In this document: one piece after another, positions 36,301-44,094 of the stretch
Position numbering within the stretch: position 1 is the stretch's first letter
Layout of the letters: every line of letters begins with the position of its first letter
Origin: Chryseobacterium indologenes
Lineage (GTDB): Bacteria; Bacteroidota; Bacteroidia; Flavobacteriales; Weeksellaceae
Length of the DNA stretch: 64,000 bases
Direction of reading: 5' to 3'
Assembly (NCBI GenBank): GCA_001013295.1
Contig: LAZY01000078.1
Coordinates: 62,001-126,000 of the forward strand
Program-made: the position numbers and the translations under genes
Notes under the pieces: model-generated
The model's database searches: none
What the model was told of the DNA's origin: nothing
What the model saw: only the letters and a program-made list of their open reading frames with translations

Positions 36301-36516
36301 TCAAGGCTTCGGCCAGTGCTGATGACAGCATTTGTTGCTTCACTGGGGTTTATTCCGATGGCCGTCAGCAATGGAGCAGGAGCTGAAGTACAACGACCTC
36401 TTGCAACAGTGGTTATTGGTGGACTGATGGTTGCAACTTTTCTGACCCTGTTTGTCTTACCATTATTGTATGTAACTATTGAAAAAGGATTTAAAAATGA
36501 AAGAAATAAAAAATAA
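33382..36516 (+). CDS. CzcA-like heavy-metal RND efflux pump
   Basis: This is a 1044-residue inner-membrane RND protein of the heavy-metal-efflux class, the usual length. It begins MLTKIIEFSVKNKLIIALLV; an upstream TTG frame is not needed. The fourth-helix motif near residue 400 reads DFGLIIDGAVIIVES, of the CzcA-type form DFGxxxDGAxxxVEN for divalent cations (Zn, Co, Cd, Ni), rather than the CusA form for Cu or Ag. The last residue is Ser instead of Asn. Later, GGEFIPSLEEGDFAVDTRVLP is typical of the class. It overlaps the TolC-like gene by 20 bases, and the adaptor follows, so the three form one tripartite efflux operon. Confidence 0.9.
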   Translation: MLTKIIEFSVKNKLIIALLVLGLMGIGSYQVTKLPIDAVPDITNNQVQVITIAPSFGATDIERLVTFPIEQANNNISGLKEIRSFSRFGLSLVTIVFEDNVDIYWARQQVAERLQQVQAVIPQGIGNPQLGPISTGLGEIFQYVVRPEKGYEKKYNITELRTIQDWIVRRQLLGVKGVAEVSSFGGKLKQYEIAVNPDRLNAYGITINDVFDALQANNQNTGGAYIEKGPTVLYIRSEGLVGNIEEINNISIATKTNDVPLFIRDIAEVKPGFATRYGAMTFNDEGEVSGAVVMMLKGENSNQVIKNVKEKIAQVQKTLPKGVVIEPFLDRTKMVNNAIGTVEKNLTEGALIVVFVLVLFLGNIRAGLLVASVIPLAMLFAICMMNLFGVSGNLMSLGALDFGLIIDGAVIIVESVLHQFSHNSKFKKIFSVGKSEMDTVVIESAGKMMNSAVFGQIIILIVYLPILTLQGIEGKMFKPMAQTVAFALLGAFLLSLTYIPMMSAVLLRKRSDKPTLSDRMMKKVEKIYLTVLLKLLRVPKIVFGVVAILFITAVFILSKMGGEFIPSLEEGDFAVDTRVLPGSNLTTTIESTQKAAHILKSRFPEVEKVVTKIGSGEVPTDPMPMDASDMMVILKDKKEWTSASTFPELANKMGKQLQDVPGITASFQYPVQMRFNELMTGARQDVVIKIFGEDLDVLSQYAQKLGKIIETVEGTQNLYIEPVSGMPQVIIEYNRPLIAQYHLSVSDINRIVNTAFAGQSTGLVFEGEKRFDMVVRLDTKDRKNVTDIKNLLVPTPFGNQIPLSQLAKVEVKNGPNQIQRENAQRRIVVGFNIKDRDVQSIVEELQQKVDRKMELPTGYYMTYGGSFENLNNAKQRLMIAVPIALALIFVMLFLAFNSVKESLLIYTAIPLSIIGGVFLMALRGMPFSISAGVGFIALFGVAVLNGIVLISEFNRLHKKGIKNIVRIIIDGGESRLRPVLMTAFVASLGFIPMAVSNGAGAEVQRPLATVVIGGLMVATFLTLFVLPLLYVTIEKGFKNERNKK

Positions 36517-37729
36517 AAAACAGATTTCCGCTCTGGCTTTTTTTGTCTGCTTCGGTTTTGCAGGGCTTGTCAGTTCCCAGACTCCTGTTACATTGCAGGA
36601 TGCTGTTGATATTGCTTTGAAAAATAACAGAAATCTTAAAAATGAAAAATTAAAATCAGAATATACAAAGGCCCTTATCAGATCATCATCTGATATTCCT
36701 CAGACGGGAGTCACAGTAGATTATGGGCAGATCAACAGTGCTTTGACGGATATAAAATTCGGAATATCCCAGAACATCGCATTTCCTACCGTATATAAAA
36801 AGCAGAAGAACGTATACACCGAAGAATGGAAAAAATCTCTGCTAAACGTTTCTCTTAAAGAATATGAGCTGAAGAAAGCCGTAAGTCTTACCTTTTACAA
36901 TATTCTCTACGGAAAAGAAAAGGAAAAACTTCTTCAGGAAACGTTGAAGCTTTACACTGATTTTCTGGATAAGGCGAACATCCGTCTGAAAGCAGGGGAA
37001 AGTAATATCCTGGAAAAAACTACAGCTTCCAATCAGAAATCTTCTATTGAAATTCAGTTAAAGCAATTACACCAGGAGCTTTCAGTGCTGAGGTATCAGC
37101 TTCAGTGGCTTTTAAATGCAGAGACAGATTTTCTTCCGGAAGATCAGAAAATTTATCATGGAGGCCTTAAAGAAGAGCTTAGTTTACATCCGGCTATTAA
37201 AGTATTGCAACAACAGAAAAATATTTCTGAACAGCAGATAGCCTTTGAAAAGGCAAAGATGCTTCCCGCACTTCAGCTGGCCTATAATCTCAACAGCTTC
37301 AGAGGAATGGGCGCGGATGATAAAGTGTACAATGGGACCCCACAGTTTCATTCTGTACAGCTTGGTGTTTCAGTTCCTGTTTTTTCAGGTGGGCAGAAAG
37401 CCAGAATTCAGGCTGCAAAAATTGCAGAATCTGTTGTGGAAAGTGATATTGCCAACATGGAATTCAATCTGCAGAATCAGTACAGAAAGGCGTCCGGGAT
37501 TTATCAGGCTGACCTTGATATTGTTTCACAATATGAAAGTGCAGAATTAAAAAATGCCGATGTTATTACTGAAACAGCTAAAAAACAGTTTCTTGCAGGA
37601 GAGATCAATTATCTGGAATTTGTCATCCTCATCAATCAGGCAGTTACTTTAAAAAACAGCTATACCGATGCAGTCTGGAAACTGAATCAGAGTGCTATAG
37701 AGCTGGAATATCTTACTTTAAATCCATAA
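36497..37729 (+). CDS. TolC-family outer-membrane channel of the metal efflux system
   Basis: A 410-residue outer-membrane efflux protein with a signal peptide (MKEIKNKKQISALAFFVCFG, cleavage near VSSQ). I start at ATG 36497, within the end of the pump gene, rather than at the TTG 18 bases earlier. The sequence has the two helical-hairpin repeats of the family: TLQDAVDIALKNNRNLKNEK in the first and VQLGVSVPVFSGGQKARIQA in the second. It would form the exit duct for the CzcA-like pump. It is followed two bases later by the adaptor gene. Confidence 0.88.
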   Translation: MKEIKNKKQISALAFFVCFGFAGLVSSQTPVTLQDAVDIALKNNRNLKNEKLKSEYTKALIRSSSDIPQTGVTVDYGQINSALTDIKFGISQNIAFPTVYKKQKNVYTEEWKKSLLNVSLKEYELKKAVSLTFYNILYGKEKEKLLQETLKLYTDFLDKANIRLKAGESNILEKTTASNQKSSIEIQLKQLHQELSVLRYQLQWLLNAETDFLPEDQKIYHGGLKEELSLHPAIKVLQQQKNISEQQIAFEKAKMLPALQLAYNLNSFRGMGADDKVYNGTPQFHSVQLGVSVPVFSGGQKARIQAAKIAESVVESDIANMEFNLQNQYRKASGIYQADLDIVSQYESAELKNADVITETAKKQFLAGEINYLEFVILINQAVTLKNSYTDAVWKLNQSAIELEYLTLNP

Positions 37730-37731
37730 CA

Positions 37732-38886
37732 ATGAAACGTCAATTTAAAATTATATCATATTCCCTGTCAATAATAGGATTGCTCATGTTTTATGAGTGT
37801 AAAGATCATGGAAAAACGGAGCCGGCACCCGCAGCGGTATCTTCCAAAGATGAAAACGTTGTAACCCTTACCGATGCTCAACTGAAAAATGCAACTGTAG
37901 TAACAACAGTACTTTCTCTGCAGAAAATCTCTTCCGTCTTAAAACTTAACGGAATGATAGATGTACCACCACAAAATCTGGTTTCTGTCAGTATACCTTT
38001 AGGCGGATATTTAAAGTCGAGCAGCCTGCTTCCGGGAAAGCCGGTGTCAAAAGGGCAGGTGATTGCTGTCATAGAAAATCCGCAGTTTATTCAGCTTCAG
38101 CAGGATTATTTAATGGCAAAATCTAAAAATCATTTTGCTCAATTGGATTATAACCGTCAGAAAACTCTTAATCAAAGTCAGGCCACCAGTGATAAGGTAA
38201 TGCAGCAGGCCCAGTCTGAAATGAACAGCCAGAAAATCCTGATGAATTCTCTGGCACAGCAGCTCCGTCTTATCAATATCAATCCTGAATCTCTGAATTC
38301 GGGGAATATTCAGAAAAGTGTACCTGTTTATAGCAGTATCAATGGTTTTGTAAGCAAGGTCAACGTGAATATAGGGAAATATGTGAATCCTTCCGATGTT
38401 CTTTTTGAACTTATCAACCCGGATGATATTCATCTTAATCTTAAAGTATATGAAAAAGATCTGGCGAATCTGAAGAAAGGGCAGAGGTTTTCCGCCTATA
38501 CCAATGCCGAACCTGATAAAAAATACTATGGTGAAATTCTGCTGATCAGCAAGGATGTTAATCCAGGCGGATGGGCTGAAGTACACTGTCATTTTGAAAA
38601 ATATGATCAGAGCCTTGTACCGGGAATGTATATGAATGCCGAGATTGAGACCAGTACTTCTTTTTCCAATGCAGTTCCTGAAGAGAGTATTGTCAATTTT
38701 GAAGGAAAAGACTTTGTCTTCGTTGAAGAAAAAAAGCAGACCTACCGATTGACTCCTGTAACATTAGGTGAAACAGAAAACGGATTTGTACAGATCATGA
38801 ATGCTGATGATTTTAAAAATAAAAAAATAGTCATCAGGAATGCATATACACTTCTTATGAAACTTAAGAACACTGCAGATGAATAA
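37732..38886 (+). CDS. RND periplasmic adaptor (membrane fusion) protein, CzcB-like
   Basis: The 384-residue protein is a periplasmic adaptor. The N-terminal segment ends in FYEC (Cys23), a plausible lipobox that would tether it to the inner membrane. It has a lipoyl/barrel-sandwich region (SVSIPLGGYLKSSSLLPGKP), a helical hairpin (about 125-190) and a second half-motif (VPVYSSINGFVSKVNVNIGK), followed by a beta-barrel domain. It is the third gene of the pump, channel, adaptor operon. The order with the adaptor last is common in this phylum. Confidence 0.88.
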   Translation: MKRQFKIISYSLSIIGLLMFYECKDHGKTEPAPAAVSSKDENVVTLTDAQLKNATVVTTVLSLQKISSVLKLNGMIDVPPQNLVSVSIPLGGYLKSSSLLPGKPVSKGQVIAVIENPQFIQLQQDYLMAKSKNHFAQLDYNRQKTLNQSQATSDKVMQQAQSEMNSQKILMNSLAQQLRLININPESLNSGNIQKSVPVYSSINGFVSKVNVNIGKYVNPSDVLFELINPDDIHLNLKVYEKDLANLKKGQRFSAYTNAEPDKKYYGEILLISKDVNPGGWAEVHCHFEKYDQSLVPGMYMNAEIETSTSFSNAVPEESIVNFEGKDFVFVEEKKQTYRLTPVTLGETENGFVQIMNADDFKNKKIVIRNAYTLLMKLKNTADE

Positions 38887-38928
38887 AAATTATAGTAAAA
38901 TAAAAGAATTTATAAATAAATACAAATT

Positions 38929-39393
38929 ATGAAAACATCATCCTTAATGAAAATAGGAACAGGTTTTATAGTTCTGTTTCTGATTGTAATTCAGTTTTTT
39001 GATACTGATAAAAATAGTGCAGCAGTTCCTTCGGAAAATGCGATTGAAAAACATTATGTGGTACCCGGACACGTACAGGGATTATTGAAAACGAGCTGTT
39101 ATGACTGTCATTCCAACACGACGTCTTATCCGTGGTACAATAATATACAGCCTGTAAAATGGTGGCTGGCAGATCATGTAAACTCAGGTAAAAGGCATTT
39201 CAATTTTGATGAATTTAACAGCTACTCAAAAGAAAAAAAATTAAAGAAACTTGATGAAGTGGCAGAAACCATCAGAGAAGGTGAAATGCCGCTTATATCT
39301 TATACTGTTGTTCATCAGAATGCAAAGTTGTCTGACATCCAAAAGTCAGAAATAGAACAATGGGTAAAAGAGGTGAAAAAACAGATTGAATAG
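38929..39393 (+). CDS. Membrane-anchored haem-binding-domain (Haem_bd) protein
   Basis: A 154-residue protein with one N-terminal membrane helix (about 7-24) and a c-type haem motif Cys57-x-x-Cys60-His61 (CYDCHSNTTSYPWYNNIQP). The following WWLADHVNSGKRHFNFDEF is typical of the Haem_bd domain. A C-terminal Met (REGEMPLISY) could be the sixth ligand. It would be a small periplasmic cytochrome attached to the inner membrane. It stands 42 bp after the metal efflux adaptor and 68 bp before the cation ATPase, so it may be co-expressed with them. Confidence 0.82.
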   Translation: MKTSSLMKIGTGFIVLFLIVIQFFDTDKNSAAVPSENAIEKHYVVPGHVQGLLKTSCYDCHSNTTSYPWYNNIQPVKWWLADHVNSGKRHFNFDEFNSYSKEKKLKKLDEVAETIREGEMPLISYTVVHQNAKLSDIQKSEIEQWVKEVKKQIE

Positions 39394-39461
39394 AAAAAAC
39401 AGAAAATATTACTCTGATATAATAAAAACAATCAGTAAATTTAATATAATATCCATTTCCT

Positions 39462-41969
39462 ATGAATTACAATATACCGGAAGACTTAAAAGGACTTACA
39501 GACGCTGAAGTAGCCGATTCAAGAAAAAAGTACGGATATAACCGCCTCGAAGCAGTTAAGAAAGAATCATGGGCAGATCTTCTTCTCAATATCCTTAAAG
39601 AACCGATGCTGATTCTTCTTATATGTGTTTCTTTCATTTATGTGCTTACAGGAGATTATGGCGAGGCTTTATTTATGTTTGCAGCTATTGTTGGAGTTAC
39701 TGCCATTTCTTTTTACCAGGATAACCGAAGCAAAAAGGCGCTTGAAGAACTTGAAAAGCTGAATGAACCTTTGAGTAAAGTAATCAGGGATTCAAAGATC
39801 ATAGATATTCCCACTTTTGAAATCGCAGTCGGAGACTTGTGCATTACCGAAGAAGGGAGCCTCATCAATGCAGATGGAAGAATTGTTCACAGCAACGATT
39901 TTTCTGTCAATGAGTCTTCCCTTACGGGCGAAAGTTTTTCTGTTTTCAAGGACAGCAGATCTGAAGATCATAAAGTATACAGCGGAACAATCACTGTTTC
40001 CGGGCTTGCCGTTTTTGAGGTCGAAAATATAGGAAAAGAAACCAAAGTAGGAAAAATAGGACAGTCTATATTGGGTATAAAAACAGAAATATCTCCTTTA
40101 CAGCTTCAGATCCGGAATTTTGTAAAGGGAATGGCTGTTATCGGAGTCATTATTTTTCTTGCAGTATGCATTTTCAGTTTTGTTAAAACGGGAGATTTTG
40201 TGACCAGTTTACTCAGTGGACTTACCTTGGCAATGTCCGTGCTTCCTGAAGAAATTCCTGTAGCCTTCACAACATTTATGGCTTTGGGAGCCTGGAAGCT
40301 GATGCGGGAAGGAATTATTATTAAGCGAAGCAGTATTGTGGAGACCCTGGGAAGCGTTTCCGTAATTTGCACAGATAAAACAGGTACGATTACAGAAAAT
40401 TCCATGCAGCTGAAACATCTTTATGATTTCCGTTCTGACAGAATTTATGAAGAAACAGAGTTCAATACAACAGCGCTCAATGACCTTATTGATTATGCGA
40501 TGTGGAGTAGTGAGCCTGTACCTTTTGACCCCATGGAAATAACGCTGCATAAAATCTATGAGCAGAACCGAAAACCTGATCAGAGGAAAGACTATCAAAT
40601 GTTTCATGAATATCCGCTGGAAGGCAAACCGCCGATGATGACCCATCTTTTTGAAAACGAACAGAAAGACCGGATTATTGCTGCTAAAGGAGCTCCGGAA
40701 GCTATCATCAGTGTTTCCAATCTTTCAGAAGAAGAAAAAAACAAAATAAGAAAGTTAATAAAGAACTTCGGAGAACAGGGATTCAGGGTTCTTGGTGTTG
40801 CCAGATCTCATTTTGAAGGAAATGATTTCCCGGATAAACAGCAGGATTTTAAATTTGAATTTTTAGGATTAACTGTGTTTTATGATCCTCCCAAAAAAGG
40901 AATAAAAGAGGTATTTAAACATATCTACGATGCCGGTATTCAGGTAAAGGTTATTACCGGAGATAATGCGGATACCACCAGAGCCATTGCATTGCAGGCC
41001 GGAATAGAGAGTCGTACTTCGCCCGTTAATGGAAGTGAAATTGCAGAATGCTCAGAGGAAGAACTAATAAAGCTTTCCGAAGAGACCACTTTGTTTACAA
41101 GGATGTTTCCGGAAGCAAAGCTGGAAGTGGTTTCTGCCTTGAAAGCTCAGGGGCACGTAGTAGCAATGCTGGGTGACGGTGTGAATGACGGACCAGCTTT
41201 AAAGGCCGCTCATATTGGTGTGGCAATGGGAAATAAGGGCACTGAAATTGCCAAATCAGCAGCAGCACTGGTCATTACCAATGATGATCTGGATAAGCTC
41301 GTAATTGGGGTCGCAGCAGGAAGAAGAATTTATGCGAATATAAAAAAAGCGGTCCAGTATATTATTTCCATTCATATTCCTATTATACTCACAGTTTCTC
41401 TGCCTTTGTTTCTGGGCTGGGTATTTCCTCATATTTTCACTCCTGTGCATGTTATTTTTCTTGAGCTCGTTATGGGACCCACCTGTTCCATTGTATATGA
41501 AAATGAGCCTATGGAAAAAGATGCAATGCACAGACCTCCGAGAGCGCTTTCAGATACATTTCTGAACTGGAGAGAACTTATGATAAGTATTATTCAGGGA
41601 TTAGTCATTACCGCAGGAATACTATGGATGTATCAACATTCTGTTAGTCTGGGGAATGATGAATCCAAAACAAGATCATTGGTTTTCAGTACTTTGATAT
41701 TTGCTAATATATTACTTAGTCTGGTAAACCGGTCTTTCTATTACAGTATTTTTGAAAGTTTTAAAAATCGTAACTTTTTATTGACGGGAATTTCCGCGTT
41801 GGTTCTTGTATTATTGCTTTTCATTCTTTATGTGAAGCCGGTATCAGGATTCTTTAGTGTAAGTCCGCTTGAAGCAAAAGAATTGGGAATGACGTTGATT
41901 GTAGCTACTATTTCGGTTTTGTGGTTCGAGGTTTATAAGTTGATGAAAAGACATTGGGGAAGAAAATAA
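39462..41969 (+). CDS. P2-type cation-translocating ATPase
   Basis: The 835-residue inner-membrane pump has all P-type ATPase landmarks: actuator SSLTGESFSVF, M4 motif PEEIPVAF, phosphorylation site ICTDKTGTITEN (Asp near 304), and the hinge GDGVNDGPAL. The P-E-E-I-P form of the M4 motif and the long six-helix C-terminal half place it in the P2 group, which moves Ca, Na, K or Mn; it is not a P1B heavy-metal ATPase, since it lacks N-terminal metal domains and a CPC motif. Its exact ion is unknown. It follows the metal efflux genes and the cytochrome on the same strand. Confidence 0.9.
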   Translation: MNYNIPEDLKGLTDAEVADSRKKYGYNRLEAVKKESWADLLLNILKEPMLILLICVSFIYVLTGDYGEALFMFAAIVGVTAISFYQDNRSKKALEELEKLNEPLSKVIRDSKIIDIPTFEIAVGDLCITEEGSLINADGRIVHSNDFSVNESSLTGESFSVFKDSRSEDHKVYSGTITVSGLAVFEVENIGKETKVGKIGQSILGIKTEISPLQLQIRNFVKGMAVIGVIIFLAVCIFSFVKTGDFVTSLLSGLTLAMSVLPEEIPVAFTTFMALGAWKLMREGIIIKRSSIVETLGSVSVICTDKTGTITENSMQLKHLYDFRSDRIYEETEFNTTALNDLIDYAMWSSEPVPFDPMEITLHKIYEQNRKPDQRKDYQMFHEYPLEGKPPMMTHLFENEQKDRIIAAKGAPEAIISVSNLSEEEKNKIRKLIKNFGEQGFRVLGVARSHFEGNDFPDKQQDFKFEFLGLTVFYDPPKKGIKEVFKHIYDAGIQVKVITGDNADTTRAIALQAGIESRTSPVNGSEIAECSEEELIKLSEETTLFTRMFPEAKLEVVSALKAQGHVVAMLGDGVNDGPALKAAHIGVAMGNKGTEIAKSAAALVITNDDLDKLVIGVAAGRRIYANIKKAVQYIISIHIPIILTVSLPLFLGWVFPHIFTPVHVIFLELVMGPTCSIVYENEPMEKDAMHRPPRALSDTFLNWRELMISIIQGLVITAGILWMYQHSVSLGNDESKTRSLVFSTLIFANILLSLVNRSFYYSIFESFKNRNFLLTGISALVLVLLLFILYVKPVSGFFSVSPLEAKELGMTLIVATISVLWFEVYKLMKRHWGRK

Positions 41970-41994
41970 AAAAATATTTGTAATAAAATATTCA

Positions 41995-42002
41995 TAATTT
42001 TG
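41995..42002 (+). promoter_or_regulatory. -7 element TAATTTTG before the second GTG-started paralog
   Basis: TAATTTTG ends four bases before the GTG at 42007, mirroring the arrangement at 32843. A TTTG stands 14 bp upstream at 41977-41980, a little short for a -33 element. The near-zero leader again suggests a leaderless message. Confidence 0.5.
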
Positions 42003-42006
42003 AATA

Positions 42007-42396
42007 GTGAAAAAGTTGATTTCCATATTGTTGCTATTTTTATATTTGGTTTCCACAACCGAATTATATCAGCTTTTGAAAATCCCGGAACTGGTCGAAC
42101 ATTATTTCGAACACAAAGAATTGAATCCGGATATGACACTTACTGCATTTCTAAAAACACATTATGATCATCCTGTGAAAGACGGAGACTATGGAAAAGA
42201 TCAGAAACTTCCGTTTATTATTCATTCCACCCCTTTGTCTCTGGTTTTTACCATTAATCCGGAATTCAGTTTTGAAACGGAACCATATCATTTTGATGCT
42301 TTAGAATTTCATAAAATCCCTTCAAAAGACGAAGATCTTTGTTATAAAGGATTTTTGAACTCCGTATGGGAACCGCCAAGGCTTTCTTTTTCATAA
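42007..42396 (+). CDS. Small exported protein paired with metal-efflux genes (copy B)
   Basis: A 129-residue near twin of the protein at 32856-33242. The signal segment (MKKLISILLLFLYLVSTTEL) and the His/Asp core (LTAFLKTHYDHPVKDGDYGK, DQKLPF) are shared, and similarity extends to the last residues (WEPPRL). Its GTG start and its promoter-to-start distance are also shared. The two copies lie as direct repeats either side of the efflux pump, cytochrome and ATPase genes. Copy B precedes the thioredoxin-ApbE operon by 70 bp. Function is unknown. Confidence 0.7.
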   Translation: MKKLISILLLFLYLVSTTELYQLLKIPELVEHYFEHKELNPDMTLTAFLKTHYDHPVKDGDYGKDQKLPFIIHSTPLSLVFTINPEFSFETEPYHFDALEFHKIPSKDEDLCYKGFLNSVWEPPRLSFS

Positions 42397-42466
42397 TTCA
42401 GTCCTAATTTGATTTGTATTCACAGATCAAGATCATTAGTTATTTTATATTATTAATTTCAGAATA

Positions 42467-42910
42467 ATGAAAACACTATTTTCAGCCATATTAATGGCTG
42501 CACTCGCTGTTGGCATTCATGCGCAAAGCCGTTTGGACAATGCCAAAAAACAAGCCTCACAAAATAAACAGCTTATCTTATTGAACTTTTCAGGTTCAGA
42601 CTGGTGTATTCCGTGCATTAAGCTTCATAAGAATATTATCGAAACCGATGAATTTAAAAAGTTGGAGACGGAAAATTTCATCGTTTATATCAATGCAGAT
42701 TTTCCAAGAAATAAAAAGAATCAGTTGTCCTCTGAACTGAAAAAAGAAAACGCTTCGCTTGCTGAGCAGTACAATCAAAAAGGATTATTTCCTTATACAT
42801 TGTTGCTGAATTCAGAAGGAAAAGTTCTGAAAAGCTGGGAAGGTTTACCTTCAGAAAATGCACTGGCTTTCAGCAAAGAGATCAGAGATATCAAAGAACA
42901 TCAAAAATAA
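42467..42910 (+). CDS. Exported thioredoxin-like protein
   Basis: A 147-residue protein with a signal peptide (MKTLFSAILMAALAVGIHAQ) and a thioredoxin fold with the active site Cys47-Ile-Pro-Cys50 (FSGSDWCIPCIKL). The cis-Pro region is GLFPYTLLL. The style (short, N-terminal helix DNAKKQASQNKQLILLNFSG) matches periplasmic thioredoxin-like reductants of the thioredoxin_7 or DUF255-like group. It starts the four-gene operon with ApbE, DUF4266 and DUF3570; the next gene begins 5 bp later. It may keep the Cys-rich DUF4266 protein reduced. Confidence 0.82.
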   Translation: MKTLFSAILMAALAVGIHAQSRLDNAKKQASQNKQLILLNFSGSDWCIPCIKLHKNIIETDEFKKLETENFIVYINADFPRNKKNQLSSELKKENASLAEQYNQKGLFPYTLLLNSEGKVLKSWEGLPSENALAFSKEIRDIKEHQK

Positions 42911-42915
42911 AAGGT

Positions 42916-43842
42916 ATGTTAAGAGAATTCAAAAGACCTCAGAAACTAATGGGGAACGCTTTTGAAATTACTGTTGTAAGTGATGATGAAAATTCTGCAA
43001 ATGAGCACATCGACAAAGCGATTGACGAAATCCGGAGAATTGAAAAACTTCTGACAACATTCAGTGAGGAAAGCCAGACCAATCTCATCAACAGAAATGC
43101 AGGAATCGAACCCATAAAAGTGGATTGGGAGATTTTTGATCTGATTGAAAGAAGTCTTAGAATCAGCAGAATAACGGACGGTTATTTCGATATTTCCTAT
43201 GGCGGAATCGATAAAAGTTTCTGGAATTTCGACAAAGAAATGAAAGAGCTTCCCAATCCTGAAGTGATTAAAGATCATCTTAAATTGGTTAATTATCAGA
43301 ATATTATTCTTGATCGCGACAAGCAAACCGTTTTCCTCAAAGAAAAAGGAATGCGGATCGGTTTTGGGGGAATCGGGAAGGGGTATGCTGCAGAAATGGC
43401 AAAACAAATGCTTCAAAACAGAGGTGTCACTGCCGGAATTGTAAATGCTTCAGGAGATTTAACGACCTGGGGAAATCAGGCAGACGGAAAACCCTGGACT
43501 GTCGGAATTGCTGATCCTGATAATGCAAAACAGCCTTTTTCTTATATGAATATCACCAATATGGCGGTTGCAACGTCAGGAAATTATGAAAAATTCGTCA
43601 TTATCAACGGTAAAAAGTATTCTCATACCATTAATCCAAAAACAGGAATGCCTGTTTCGGGCGTAAAAAGTGTTACGATCTTTTGTCCCAACGCAGAAAT
43701 TGCTGATGCAATGGCAACTCCCGTAAGTATTATGGGAATTGATATGGCACTCAATATGATCAACCAGATCAATCATCTGGAATGTATCATTATTGATGAT
43801 CAGGACAAAATTTATTCATCTCAAAACATTAATTTAAAATGA
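42916..43842 (+). CDS. apbE: FAD:protein FMN transferase (ApbE)
   Basis: The 308-residue protein has the ApbE core: MGNAFEITVVSDDENSA, YFDISYGGIDKSFW, the FAD-binding IGFGGIGKGYAAEMA, NASGDLTTWG, and SHTINPKTGMPVSG with the metal-binding HTIxPxTG motif. ApbE moves FMN from FAD to a Thr or Ser of a target protein, in a D-x-x-(S/T)-(G/S)-A-(S/T)-type motif. It lacks an obvious signal peptide in the version that starts at ATG 42916 (MLREFKRPQKLMGNAF), which is odd for a family that usually acts outside the cytoplasm; the start may be mis-set. The next gene overlaps by four bases. Confidence 0.9.
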   Translation: MLREFKRPQKLMGNAFEITVVSDDENSANEHIDKAIDEIRRIEKLLTTFSEESQTNLINRNAGIEPIKVDWEIFDLIERSLRISRITDGYFDISYGGIDKSFWNFDKEMKELPNPEVIKDHLKLVNYQNIILDRDKQTVFLKEKGMRIGFGGIGKGYAAEMAKQMLQNRGVTAGIVNASGDLTTWGNQADGKPWTVGIADPDNAKQPFSYMNITNMAVATSGNYEKFVIINGKKYSHTINPKTGMPVSGVKSVTIFCPNAEIADAMATPVSIMGIDMALNMINQINHLECIIIDDQDKIYSSQNINLK

Positions 43843-44060
43843 AAAACCTTATAAAAATATTCAGCTTCTTCCTTATCACAGTTGCTTCAGTACAGTCCTG
43901 CACAACGGTAAAAGAGTACGAAAAAAACAAATTAAACGACGCAGAAATGGCCCTTGGAAACAGAAAGATTGAAAAAACTGAACTGAGCTTTCAATCGTAC
44001 AGAGAAGGATCTTCGGGCGCGAATGCAGGAAAAGTAGGTGGTGGTTGCGGGTGTAACTAA
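43839..44060 (+). CDS. DUF4266 small lipoprotein
   Basis: A 73-residue lipoprotein (lipobox VQSC, Cys21) with the DUF4266 layout: TVKEYEKNKLNDAEMALGNR after the lipid Cys, then a Gly-rich tail ending GGGCGCN with two Cys. The family nearly always stands beside ApbE and DUF3570 genes. The terminal Cys pair could be a substrate of the thioredoxin-like protein two genes upstream or bind a metal. It overlaps the ApbE stop by four bases. Confidence 0.85.
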   Translation: MKNLIKIFSFFLITVASVQSCTTVKEYEKNKLNDAEMALGNRKIEKTELSFQSYREGSSGANAGKVGGGCGCN

Positions 44061-44094
44061 AAAGAGTAATCGTAAAATATAATTGTGATTAAGA

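Noticed and set aside
39462..41969. P1B heavy-metal ATPase, by association with the efflux genes
   Set aside because: The protein lacks N-terminal metal-binding domains and the CPC-type motif and has the P2-type PEEIP motif.
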